A stretch of DNA of 64,000 bases from Zygnema cylindricum. Lineage: Eukaryota > Streptophyta > Zygnematophyceae > Zygnematales > Zygnemataceae. Below are positions 1 through 9,912 of the stretch, piece after piece. Numbering within the stretch: the first letter of the stretch is position 1; the number at the start of each line of letters is the position of its first letter. A model generated the notes under the pieces. That model worked only from the letters and a program-made list of their open reading frames with translations. It did not search any database and was not told where the DNA came from. The DNA lies in the NCBI GenBank assembly GCA_037447655.1, contig JBBHKE010000116.1, positions 182,965-246,964 of the forward strand. Direction: 5' to 3'. Position numbers and translations under genes: made by a program.

Positions 1-242
1 TCTCTCTCGCACTCTCTCTCTCTCTCTGTCCCTCAATCTCTCTCCCCTTCTCTCTCTTTCCAGAAAACCAAGACCAGCATTTCGTCTCCACAGGTAGTAA
101 ACGAGATTCAAGGTTTGAAATCCCCCTTGACTTGCTCAAGGTTTGAAATTTTCAACTTTACTAATCTAATCTCAAAGAATCGATTCATCTCCCCATTCCT
201 TCATTCTTCACGCACTACCTCCTGATAGTTATACTATTTGCT
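1..242. repeat. CT-rich simple sequence, no gene seen
   Basis: The first 60 bases are an imperfect CT tract. The remainder is unique-looking AT-richer sequence with no convincing open reading frame. It lies beyond the 3' end of the minus-strand transporter gene and may belong to its 3' flank. Confidence 0.6.
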
Positions 243-654
243 CTATGGGTTATCAAATCTCCATCCTACTCCTCCTGATCCTCCGCATTCTTCTCTTCCT
301 CCTTCTGATTCTGATTCCTCCTCCTCCTCCTCCTCCTCCTCCTCCTCCTCCTCCTCCTCCTCCTCCTCCTCCTCCTCTTCCTCCTCCTCCTCCTGATCCT
401 CCTCCTCCTGATTCTGATCTTCCTCCTCCTCCTCCTCCTCTTCCTCCTCCTCCTCCTCTTCCTCCTCCTCCTCCTCCTCCTGATCCTTCTCCTTCTCTTC
501 CTCCTCCTTGCTCCTTTGTTTTACTAAAAATTCCTCCTCCGCCTCCTCCCTCCTGCCCACTTGCTCATTCGGTTTCAAAAGAAATCCTCCTCCAACTCAA
601 CCTATTCCTCTTCCTCCTCCTCCTCCTCCTCTTCCCCTTCCTCGTCCGCCCTCC
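243..654. repeat. CCT trinucleotide microsatellite downstream of the transporter gene
   Basis: Long CCT runs (purest about 316-510) interrupted by short variants continue to the transporter stop codon. Translated on either strand they give polyproline or polyglutamate, which is a by-product of the repeat. The repeat runs into the 3' end of the transporter CDS, whose last codons include a glycine-rich stretch read from the same kind of repeat. Confidence 0.8.
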
Positions 655-1779
655 TCAATCTACTTGCTCCTTCGCTTTATCAAACATTCCTCCTGGTCCT
701 CCTCCTAACCCTCCTCCTCCCTCCTTCGTCTGCGAGCCTGGTGACATCAGTCTCTTCTCCAAGAGTCTCGGCGTCCCTCCCTCCACGTCACTGTCCTTAT
801 CCTTCCCTGACTTCAAGAGCTGCTCTTCATCACTCTGGACCGTCGGTTTCGTAACCGACGCTTTCGGTTTCGTAACCGACTGTTGATACAAAACTCCTCC
901 CACAATGGTCAACAAAAGACAAAGAATCCCAAAAGGAGACGCGTGTTTGTCCCAAATTGTTACGTTGACAACGACCGTAATCAGTTTATTCACCACTCCG
1001 AGGACCGTAAAAGACGTGGCGGAAAGCGCTCGTCGGCAAGAAAACCCAAAAAAAGATATGGCGAGACCGAAAGCGCAAGAAAGGAGGACCGGAAAACAAG
1101 TCCAAAAGGCCAACCAATCCCTGGGATCGGCCGATACGGTGTCTCTAAACTCTCCGGTGATCGCCCAAAACCCGGGAGCTAAACCCAAAGCGATAAAGTT
1201 ATTATACATAACAAGTCCCCAAGTAGAAAGTTTAATATTAGTAACACTGTGCTTAATATACACCATATCAAAAGTCATAATTACCAAATAAGCGAAGGCC
1301 CACGTGTAGGCTCTAACGGAAAACTGACTGTCAGTTAACACGTACCCAACTGCCCCGAGAAGGATAGTTCCTAAAGAGGCAAAAGTATAAACACTGGGTA
1401 GAGGCTGTTTTCTAAAAAGGGTATCGGCTAAAGCGACAAGAAGAGGACACGAGGATCGGAAAACGATAAACGTGTCGAGGTTCGCGTATTTTAAAAGAGT
1501 GGTATTCGTGAAAATGGAGAGGTAAAAACAGAATGCGGCGGGAAAAAACGCTTTTATACTGCTCCATTCGATGGGATCGTAGTCGAGAACGCCGCTTTTT
1601 CCGAGGGAAAAAACGGCGACGACGCAAGTTAAGTATTGGAGGGCGGTGAGGAAATTTGGGAAAGGAAAAACATCGACGGCGGCTTTATTTACCACAGCCA
1701 ATAGACTGGAGCAGAGGGCGTAGCCAATCACAATAGGGAGGACGGAAAGATCGCCGAATTCGATCTTAAATTTACCCAT
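655..1779 (-). CDS. Golgi GDP-sugar transporter (GONST3/GGLT1 - GONST4/GFT1 clade)
   Basis: Nucleotide-sugar transporter of the drug/metabolite transporter superfamily, 374 residues in one uninterrupted frame. Family members in plants import GDP-L-galactose or GDP-L-fucose into the Golgi lumen in exchange for GMP, feeding pectin and other glycan synthesis. About ten hydrophobic segments lie between residues 14 and 300. The motif GVVNK at 261-265 corresponds to the GALNK-type GDP-sugar signature, and WDKHA follows at 276-280. Other recognisable stretches are DTFIVFRS (102-109) and SFFGFSCRRALSAT (242-255). The first half resembles GONST4/GFT1 more, whereas SFFGFSCRRA is GONST3-like, so the exact substrate is open. 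The hydrophilic tail (302-374) is acidic, then glycine-rich where a CCT repeat enters the frame. The ATG at 1779 is the natural start, placing a short cytosolic N-terminus before the first membrane segment. No intron is needed. GA-rich sequence upstream is probably 5' UTR. Confidence 0.9.
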   Translation of the reverse strand: MGKFKIEFGDLSVLPIVIGYALCSSLLAVVNKAAVDVFPFPNFLTALQYLTCVVAVFSLGKSGVLDYDPIEWSSIKAFFPAAFCFYLSIFTNTTLLKYANLDTFIVFRSSCPLLVALADTLFRKQPLPSVYTFASLGTILLGAVGYVLTDSQFSVRAYTWAFAYLVIMTFDMVYIKHSVTNIKLSTWGLVMYNNFIALGLAPGFWAITGEFRDTVSADPRDWLAFWTCFPVLLSCAFGLAISFFGFSCRRALSATSFTVLGVVNKLITVVVNVTIWDKHASPFGILCLLLTIVGGVLYQQSVTKPKASVTKPTVQSDEEQLLKSGKDKDSDVEGGTPRLLEKRLMSPGSQTKEGGGGLGGGPGGMFDKAKEQVD

Positions 1780-2045
1780 GATGGGTGGAAGGGGAAACTA
1801 TTAAAAAAAAAAAAGCAGGAAGGAGAGGAGAGATAAAGGGGGAGAGAGGAGATAAAGGAGGAGAGGAAAAGGAGGAGGAGGAGGAGGAGGAGGAGGAGGA
1901 GGAGGAGGAGGGATAAGAAAGGGAGGAGAGGGAAGAAAGGGAAGAAAGGGAGGGAAGGGGGGAGAAGACAACCCTAAGTGCTCTTGAATAGAGAACAGAG
2001 ACTGAAGGCAGAGTTAACAAACCAAAGGGAAGTGTCAGCAATAAT
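1780..2045 (-). promoter_or_regulatory. Putative 5' UTR / proximal promoter with GGA repeat
   Basis: Immediately upstream of the transporter start (read on the minus strand as CT/TCC-rich) is a purine-rich tract with about 16 GGA units at 1861-1912. Pyrimidine-rich leaders are common near plant transcription starts, so this is likely leader or promoter. No clear TATA box was identified. Confidence 0.4.
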
Positions 2046-2660
2046 GGTTTCACTTAAAAAAACGGGCAGCGACGAAAGTTTTCAAGGTTGCCCGTAAATT
2101 ATCGTACACGGGAGCGATTATTGGCGGGAAGTTTGAGAGCGCGACTGGTTTTGGGCAGGCGAGAAATGTACAGCAAATGTACGATTAATGTACGGACATT
2201 GTACGAAAATGTACGGACAATGTTTCGGAGGTCCTTTGCAGAGGCCATCCACATGTTTCAGGTGGTCACAGGCGACTTTTCAAAAAATCACGAGCGTCGC
2301 AGAAATAGTTTGTGCTGGCCGGCTCGCAAGACGACAAAATTCGCCTCGTTATTTCCGTCACAGTTACCGACCATCTATGTCTTTTCTAAAGACCTACATA
2401 GTTAGGTTCACTTTCCGTTAAAGGTCTATTTTGGCTCTTTGTGACGTTAGTCACATAATTTCTTTCACAGATGGACTAGTGTTGATACTACACGACAGGT
2501 GAAAAATCTCAAAGGACTAAAACAGATTAAGTAACGGCATTAATTAACTACTGTAGCGGTGGTGAGTATATTTCAATGAAGAAACAAATTTTGCAAGGAA
2601 AAACAGTGCCTACGTGGCAACTTTTTTCAGATGGGCTACAGTACACCCTGTATCGTTACT
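2046..2660. other. No gene; GTAC-rich intergenic DNA
   Basis: No convincing coding sequence. Around 2165-2225 the words TGTACGGACA and TGTACGAAAA alternate in direct and inverted order. GTACGG words like these recur through much of the window's non-coding DNA and probably come from old repeats. Confidence 0.5.
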
Positions 2661-2862
2661 ACACCTTGAATCGTTATTAGCGTATAGAAATTATTAGTGT
2701 AAAGAAAAAATTAACGTCATTCATTCTAATTTAGTGCAAGGAGACGTGGCAGATTATGGTCCACTTTCCTAAATAGTGTATTTTATTTTATTTAAGGTAT
2801 CAATGTCAAAATTTTGGGGTGCCGATATAGCGTACATAAGGCTAATAACGATTCACGGTGTA
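2661..2862. mobile_element. Small inverted-repeat element with CACCGTG-type ends
   Basis: The left end (TACACCTTGAATCGTTATTA) is matched in inverted form by the right end, which finishes ATTCACGGTGTA. The terminal inverted repeat is about 25 bp and the whole about 200 bp. Ends of this type recur at 6817-7365, 7378-7593, 29990-30036, 35990-36024 and 41535-41575. Flanking TA dinucleotides suggest a Tc1/mariner-like TA target, which is inference. Confidence 0.45.
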
Positions 2863-3064
2863 GTGTTGATGTTTTTTTCGCCACTTAAAACATCTTTCTC
2901 CGTACACACATGTCGGATTATGGATCTGACGGTTACGATTGAAAGGCACGATTTTCAGCTTCCGATTGGCTGTCTGAAATTAAAAAATCGGACAGGTGTG
3001 TACGGACACGATATGTTTTAAGTGGCGAAAAAATTATTAACGCTAATAGCGATACACGGTGTAG
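2863..3064. mobile_element. MITE with GCCACTTAAAACATC inverted arms, copy 1
   Basis: Two arms, starting about TTTTTTCGCCACTTAAAACA and ending in the inverse near 3033, flank a short centre. The arms share CTCCGTACACAC and its complement. Copies 2 and 3 are at 7378-7593 and 35410-35615. This copy abuts the element at 2661-2862 and its left-most bases were probably replaced by it. Confidence 0.5.
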
Positions 3065-3513
3065 CTTCCAATTTAAAACGTCCGCTTATCAGAAAGTTAC
3101 AGTTAAATGAATGCACAAATTAGCAATATTGTACGGTCAGTATTTAACGAGCGCCAAATATTATTTTCTGGATATAAATATATCGATGCAGGTGAATCTG
3201 ATAAATCGACTAAAAAATGGTTTTACCGCAGATGTTTTTTGCAAACGGCAAACGACTTCGTACAGTACTCAATCGTACATGTATATTACCAGAACACTTT
3301 TTAACATAGCGATACGCGTACAAATTTTCAAAATGTAATAAGTGCCGACAAGGTTTCAAGGTAATTACGTAAACTTTTCTGTCGTCTTCGAAAAAAAACA
3401 GACCTAAATTCAATACAAATGCCACGGCAACCACGTGGAATCTTATGAACTGACAAAAGTTGGCATTTTTCGGAATGAAGGGTTCCAAGCGGTTGCCGCG
3501 ATTCATATTTGAA
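3065..3513. other. No gene seen
   Basis: AT-rich sequence between two transposable elements. Short frames here overlap on several strands and have no recognisable protein features. Confidence 0.5.
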
Positions 3514-3735
3514 TTAGGGTGCGTCTCTATGTGCCAAAGTAAGGGTTATTTCTGTCGTTTTCTTGTAAAACTTAGAGCCGTACCACGTAAGTTTCAACCG
3601 TAAAAAAAATACAAGAAAAAAGAGAAGTACACTTTGCGTCATCATCGAATTTAAGATGTACTACATGTTGTCGTCTTGTGTTCTTCAACCCACGGCCACG
3701 CCAAAAAACGTCATCTTCGAACTTTTCTTTAAAAC

Positions 3736-4498
3736 CATAGTTCAAACGTGGTGAAAGTAGGCCCATACCATAGTTGTTCAAATCGCACGATTTTTTCCTT
3801 TTTTCCGATTAAAACGTATAATTCGTGACTTTCAATAAATCGGAAAAAAACGCGATGTACTTTCTGTCCGGAAAACTGAACGGCTAATTCACGGAAACTG
3901 TACGGTATTTTACGATAGCTGTACGGTTTTATACGGTAAATGTACGGAATTTGACGAAAAGATACGTTGCACTTCGTAGTACTTTCTGTCCGGTAAACTG
4001 AACAGAAATTTTAAGGGAATGTACGGAATTGTACCAAAAATGTACGGACTATTACGAAAAGATACGGAAAATGTACGAAAATGGTACAAACTGCGGTAGT
4101 TGTGAAATTTATTTTTGTTTGCATGTACAGAATAGTACGGACGAAAATTCATTAACGATTTTTACGATTTTTTCAAAAGGTTCAATGCGTTTGTTACGTA
4201 TAATTCGTCGCGATTAAATCGTTCGCACTAAACGCCGTGAACAACTATGGCCCATACATATGCCTATTGTACGCAAAACATACAATATGACCTTAAGACC
4301 CATATTGTATTCGGACCTATTGGGACCAATTAAAACATTCGGACCAAAAAAAATTATTTACACCGTCAGATTCGGACGATCGGACGGTCGCTGATCAAAG
4401 TAGCGATATAACAAGATCACATGAAAAGATCATAACACAACTTACGATAAAGGTGCCGAGTAAAGACCTACCAAAAAAACGGCTACTTTTGAACTATG
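3736..4498. mobile_element. hAT-like element nested in the TTA-flanked element
   Basis: Ends read CATAGTTCAAA and, inverted, TTTGAACTATG. Flanks are TTTAAAAC and TTAAAAAC, an 8-bp target duplication with one mismatch, the size usual for hAT elements. The related elements at 42.4-43.1 kb run uninterrupted across this site. A partial reverse-orientation copy lies at 35665-35885. No transposase is seen. Confidence 0.6.
3769..4249. mobile_element. hAT-like MITE inside the nested hAT-like element
   Basis: A 481-bp element with ends CATAGTTGTTCA and TGAACAACTATG, flanked on both sides by a perfect 8-bp duplication GCCCATAC (3761-3768 and 4250-4257). The interior is rich in GTACGG words and non-coding. 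It is the innermost of three insertions. Confidence 0.75.
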
Positions 4499-5121
4499 TT
4501 AAAAACACAGGGACGATGTGTTTTAAAACAAAGTATTTTTGAAAAAACAAATAGGAACACGTATTCGCACATGTAAATCTTTTAACAAAAAAATCAATCG
4601 AATTCAAGCGACGGCGAAAGGTACACTATTCGTTATGTATTGTCCGTTTGCGTTCAGGCACGACTAAGCAAAGTACACAATTTGTTTGGTTTTGTCAGTT
4701 TGCGCCTAGTACGGATTTTATTTCGCCAGGGGTCTCAAGATTATGATCTTATTTCACGTCGAGCACACAGGAGAAGCAAAGGCAAAGTGCATCTTCTTCA
4801 ACCGTGAAAGGGTACAGGCTGGAAGGCGGTACGTCTACAATGTCGCAAAAACTCATGCAACGTACCAAGCAGTTACAAAAAATAACGCACGTCATCATAG
4901 ATTGTAGACGTTGATAGCCGCCACCGGCATTGTAAACGTATACAATCGTCACATCCTTAAGTAACTATTTCGATGTAACACATAAGGATACTTAAAATCC
5001 GGGTTCGCCGGATCTGGGCTAAAAAACAAAGTAAATTCTCTAAGTTGGAAGTACATAGAGACGCACCCTTATTTCGTATATTTTCTAGACGGCCGACATA
5101 AATTGAGGCTTAAAACAATTA

Positions 5122-6069
5122 GGGGGTGTCCCCAGGTAATCGGTACTTTGATGAAGTATTTTGGACTGTAGTGAAAATTCTCCGTACTTCTTTGAAGAGT
5201 GTCCCAATGTGCGAAAATGAAATTATAACTTTGAAATGTGACGGTTGTAGACATAGGTACAACTTGAGACGATTGAAGTCGACTACGAAACTTCCGACAA
5301 TTAGTGACGCCAAAAAAAAAAGCGACAGTTGTAGACGCCTAAATTGTTGTGAAATTGTAGATGTTTAGGGTTTGGTGATATTGTGACGTCACGCTCATTT
5401 GTGACAACGTCGATGTCACTGATTCAAGAACTTTCCGCCATGGTTTCCCGATTTCGTTTTTTCAACTTTTTTCACTTGATTTGCCATTAAAAAAAACCTA
5501 AAAATTATCAAAAAAAATAAAAAATCATAGATCTTTCATTTTATATCAATATTGTCGTGCCTTATTCTAAAAAGTGTGAGATAAAAGCGATAGTGTAAGA
5601 GGGAGAGGGGAGAGGCGACGACGGCGCAAAATTTTGAAAAAGACCTATGAATGAAAGTGGAAGTCCGAGCCCCCTGCAATTTTTTTTCCGTACATGCGCG
5701 TGACGGGCACTAAGAGAAATAGTGAGGACTCTCCTTCGCCCTAAAATTTTCCCGCTCGTGTGACGCGTGTGCTGGTCGTTTTTCATTCGCTGTTTGGGCG
5801 GTACTTTAACTAAAAGCACCCCCTCGAGGTGATTTTGGATGAAGTTTTTTTATGGGCTGGATTCTCTTGCCCGGGGGTCGAAAAGGGGAAAACGCCAAAA
5901 TATGTTCACATGACGACAAACACGCCATACATTCAAAGTATGAATTGACATTCACTGTACTTTGGTAAAAATGATTTTCTCGTACGGCTGAAGTTTTTGT
6001 CAAAATTCCTTGACTTTTAAGGCAAAAAGACAGAGAAAAGTAGATACTTTAAAAGATGGGGACACCCCC
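5122..6069. mobile_element. Non-autonomous TIR element, TTA/TAA flanks (family alpha)
   Basis: Ends are GGGGGTGTCCCC and its inverse GGGGACACCCCC, flanked by TTA at the left and TAA at the right. Internal sequence such as ATCGGTACTTTGATGAAG matches the element at 61502-62851, and in reverse those at 45384-46350 and 46421-47409. The interior holds repeated TTGTAGACG-type words. It is non-coding and preserves the empty version of the site occupied by the tRNA-bearing LTR element at 61827. Confidence 0.65.
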
Positions 6070-6816
6070 TAAATCCCATTAAATATTCTAGGGCAAGTGT
6101 GTCAACTAGCAGAAAATATTTTTGCACTTGTCAAAGCGATCAAAAAGGTAGGAATTTAAATTTACAAATGTACATGTGACTATCTACAATTTGTACAAAA
6201 AGTACAAAAGTATTGTGGAAAGTCGTTTGTCGTGTAGTACAAATATCTATGCTAAAAAAAAATCGCCATTGACGTGGCGATTTCACCGCCGTTGATATAT
6301 TTTTCCGCCTTCCAACTTTTTACTTGGTTGAGCTTTTTCCTAGCCTTTGTGATCGCTCTGGAAATTCTGGCCTCCGTACGACGACAAGAACAAGAATGCG
6401 GCTCGTCACGCATCCGATGGCGATACATCGGCAGACAATGTGGGAGGGACGATGTGAATTCTCAAAATCTGATACGCTGTGATATGCTAACATGGGCGAT
6501 ATTTACACCATGATATTGCCTGGCGATGGCAGAGGTCGCAAAAGTCAGAAATTCAGGTAACCCGAATCCGACATTTTTTTTTTCAAAATGTGAACACCCG
6601 AAATCTTGCTGCGTTATGTCACACCCTTAATATGTTACTCGGGTACCCGATGCGTTTACAAAAAAAAAAGCTAAACGGAACTCGATTTCTCGCGACTACC
6701 CGTACTCGCTCGTACCCGAAAGAGTACAAAATTAGCGGTACAGCCTTGTACTATCCACAATACCAAGAGTACAAAGTACAATAATGTTGGGATAGGATGG
6801 ACACTGCAGTACACTA
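6070..6816. other. No gene seen
   Basis: Short open frames (for example near 6274-6513) are hydrophobic then polar with no family resemblance. The 6590-6730 stretch repeats TACCCG-like words. Nothing supports a gene. Confidence 0.5.
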
Positions 6817-7365
6817 CACCGTCAATCGCTATAAGAGTAAAGGAATAAATAACGTAAAAAAAAAATTAGTGTTATTAACACTAATCGGGATTTTTTTTTT
6901 TGAAAAAAAATATATATACTAATTTATCCCTAACTGTAATTTGGGTTGTCTTGAATAATAAATACCCGCTCTTTCGATGTTTACATTAATATGTGTACCC
7001 GTACAAAATCTGACAATTCGTCCGCCGTCGCGCTGTTCACACGGTCGACGAACGAACATATGAGAACGTGATTTTTGTCGACGAGTTTGCATCTCTTTCT
7101 TCCAGTGCACATTCATATATGTGTGCAATAATGTTACGTGTCTTTTTATGCCTTTGTTATTCAAAAAGTACCATTTCGTACGGAAATATCTTGTCCGTAC
7201 GCCACACTATTTCCATCGCAGTGTACTTCCATTCTTAAAGCTAATTGAAAAAAAAACCTAATTAGAATAATGGAAAAAATAGAATTATGGATTGTATTTC
7301 GGGTTTTTTTTTTTGAAAAAAGGGTACTGAATTAGCGTTATTTAATCCAATAACGATTGGCGGTG
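6817..7365. mobile_element. TA-flanked inverted-repeat element with CACCG ends
   Basis: The left end CACCGTCAATCGCTAT and right end AACGATTGGCGGTG are inverted repeats with TA on each outer side. The ~550-bp interior is AT-rich and non-coding. It belongs to the same terminal type as 2661-2862. Confidence 0.45.
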
Positions 7366-7377
7366 TACAGTACAGTA

Positions 7378-7593
7378 CCCACCGTGAATCGTAATTAGCG
7401 TTAATGTTTTTTTGCCACTTGAAACATCTTTCTCCGTACACACATGTTGGATTGTGGATCTGAAGGTTACGATTGAAAGGTTAGATTTCAGCTTCCAATT
7501 GGCGATCTCACATTGAAAACCCGACAAGTGTGTACAGACAAAAGATGTTTTCAGTGACGATTTATTTTTAACGTTAATTACAATTCACGGTGG
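7378..7593. mobile_element. MITE with GCCACTTAAAACATC inverted arms, copy 2
   Basis: The most complete copy: about 216 bp between TA dinucleotides, starting CCCACCGTGAATCG and ending CAATTCACGGTGG. The arms extend roughly 70 bp, including GCCACTTGAAACATC and TCTCCGTACACACA, and re-form inverted on the other side. Confidence 0.6.
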
Positions 7594-7858
7594 TAGTGGA
7601 ACGTTCCTACGAAACCTTCAATTATTTTCGATTTTTGCTTTCCCGGCTGTACCGAATTTGTTCTTTTTTTGAATCACTCGCCCGAATCCGGTCGGGTCAC
7701 AATTTTTGGCACCAAAATCCGTTCCAGACTTGAAGCGGCTGGTTGAGTACGGATTCGGATACCCGATTGCGACCTCTGTGGTCTGGTTTTATTATTACTC
7801 GAAGCGATGTGCGACGTAGTGGAAATTCGTGCTGAAGTATGCACAGAGTAATAATTAA
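7594..7858. other. No gene seen
   Basis: A short AT-rich spacer before the CCCT tract, without recognisable coding or repeat structure. Confidence 0.4.
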
Positions 7859-8150
7859 TTCCCTCCCTCCTTCCCTCCCTCCCTCCCTCCTTCCTTCCCT
7901 CCCTCCGTCCCTCCCTCCCTCCCTCCCTCCCTCCCTCCCTCAAGGGAGAGGGAGAGGGGGAGAGAGAGGGAGAGGGGCGAGGAAGAAGGAGGGGGAGTGG
8001 CAAGAAGAAGAGAGAAAGGCAGGGCGGGTCCCTCCCTCCCTCCCTCCCTCCCTCAAGGGAGAGGGAGAGGGGGAGAGTGAGGGAGAGGGGCGAGGAAGAA
8101 GGAGGGGGAGTGGCAAGAAGGAGAGAGAAAGGCAGGGCGGGAAGAGGAGG
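7859..8150. repeat. CCCT microsatellite plus ~110-bp tandem duplication
   Basis: A long CCCT tract (7860-7940) is followed by a GA-rich segment ending GGCAGGGCGGG. A second, shorter CCCT tract and a near copy of the GA-rich segment follow (about 8054-8142). Apparent proteins on either strand are repeat translations. Confidence 0.75.
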
Positions 8151-8399
8151 CATGGGAATAGGAGAGTGCTTTGAAACTCTCTGTGCTCCATTGCCCATAG
8201 AAATTGCATTGCCCATAGAAATTGCAGATCCAAAAAAGCTAATCTAGATAGTGCCGACTCCAATTTGATATTAACCCAAATGACTGACCCTTTGACAATC
8301 AAAAACCCATTATAGCTTTACCCTTGTGAAATAAGGCTTTCTGTGTGCTCAGTTCCACCATAGAATGCAAAGTTAGAAAATGAGTTTTGGACGCATTCA

Positions 8400-9310
8400 C
8401 CCACTTTGACTTTCCCTTAGAAATGCAGCCACCCTGGCAGGTTAAAACTCTGACCGACTACACCTCTCCGTAGCGTGTGCTCGCTTGAGTCGGCAGCTAA
8501 AAGAATCACTGAAAATGGTCAAGTAAATTGATAGTTATGGCTGGCCAGAGTTTGCCTTTTATACAAGATGCTCTCTAGGAGAGGCAGCTACCTACCCAAA
8601 ATTTTCTAAGTCCTATCTCTCCTCTAAAACTATATGTTGACGTATGACACCAATCACTTTACTGTGTCGTACAAAAAAGTACAGGCGCCGGTGTACTTTT
8701 TGTACGGCCATCGTACGACATGGCCAAAATGTCGACACATGTCCTATCCGGATTTGTTCTCGCAATCTCCGGAGTTGCCGCGAACTAATGTCATCACGCC
8801 ACGTCTCACTTGACGTGGCCATGACCGTAAAATGCCAAATGTACTTATACGTGATCCGGCTATCGTGGTCGTCCAGATCAAAGCAGACTATAATTCTAGC
8901 CGTTAGAAAAAAAGCGCGGCGGTATTGTTTCGCGGTCAAAACAAATGCGCGGTATCTGTTTCAGACATAAAACCGTACTCTGTACTATTTAAAACTGTAT
9001 CCATGTACTACGTATGTATTTCTTGTTAAACGAACTAGTCTACGTATAACCCTTTAAATATTTGTCAAACCCTACAATTTCAAGTTCTCTTTTAGACTTA
9101 ACGGCTAGATTCAACGGCTACTTTCACTAACCGCAAGATCAAATCCCGCGTCTATCATTCCATTTGATGAACCTTCTTAATTTCTACTACCTGTCTCTTT
9201 GGAGAACTCAGGCAGCCATGACTCTATCTCCCTATTTAGCCTTTAGTGGCTACAACAAGTATGGGGGCTTGGATAAGGGAGTCAGAGGCAGACTGCCTCT
9301 GCTCTTTTTC
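8400..9310 (-). repeat. Solo LTR of the Copia-1-type family (copy A)
   Basis: Read on the minus strand, this aligns with the LTR-like block at 17232-18255 and with the LTRs of Copia-1 and copy B. Shared words include CAGTGATTCTTTT, GAGAGAGGTAG-like purine runs and CATGGCTGCC. Copy C is nearly colinear with it over ~0.9 kb. Near 9095-9155 it carries a tRNA-like module (AGATCAAATCCCG resembles a B box), antisense to the LTR. Boundaries are approximate. Short frames here, for example 8613-8970, are LTR sequence. Confidence 0.55.
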
Positions 9311-9912
9311 TAACCTAATATACACCTAGAAAATACTCAAATATCAACATGCTTCAATAGGAAAAAATATGCAATTGGTCAATAAGTGCAATTTTTTTCA
9401 TTATTATTATTCTTCTGTCCTAAAAACGTAAAAGGTGAAAGGTAAAACCACAAAGTATAATTTTTATTAAAAAAAAAAAAATTACACAATTTGGTGTGCA
9501 TTTTGCGCTTCAAAGGATTCCCTTTATATTCCCTTCTCTTAATTTTACAAATTATGGTCTAGGTCAACTAAAAAAATTTGTTACTTTGCTTTGAGTTTAA
9601 GTATTTTAATTAAATCTTGATTTAAACTTTTTTAAATCAAATCTAATCTCATCTAAATCGTTTGAGTCATATCTTTTGAACAAAACGAATTTCCTTCGAA
9701 AAATAACGAATTCGAATAAAACAATTTTCGTAACTTAGAAACGTATTTTCGAAGTCTCAAATCCCACATCAATCTCCCACTTCCCAACTTCAACCCATAT
9801 TTTCTAATTCCTCGTTGTCTTCACTATGAAAGAATCGACAATTTGATCGATATGTTGAAATTAATAGATTTAGCGGGTATTTTCTAGGTTTGAATAGATT
9901 AAGTAAAAGCGC
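9311..9912. other. No gene; AT-rich spacer
   Basis: AT-rich sequence with an A run at about 9470-9481. No coding potential or clear repeat was recognised. Confidence 0.5.

Larger units (their letters stand above)
3517..5068. mobile_element. Non-autonomous TIR element, TTA duplication (PIF/Harbinger-like), nested host
   Basis: The ends are inverted repeats, GGGTGCGTCTCTATGT at the left and ACATAGAGACGCACCC at the right, flanked on both sides by TTA (3514-3516 and 5069-5071). A 3-bp TTA/TAA duplication with GGG-type ends is typical of PIF/Harbinger elements, so that assignment is inference. No transposase is visible. The sequence matches the element at 43586-44510 end to end, apart from an extra ~760 bp here at 3736-4498 that is itself a nested insertion. 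Confidence 0.65.

Noticed and set aside
243-886. Polyglutamate and polyproline open frames
   Set aside because: They are translations of the CCT/AGG microsatellite on the two strands. The plus-strand frames also overlap the transporter CDS.
7674-8302. Overlapping frames of ~110-180 codons on both strands
   Set aside because: All derive from the CCCT tract and its GA-rich tandem duplication.
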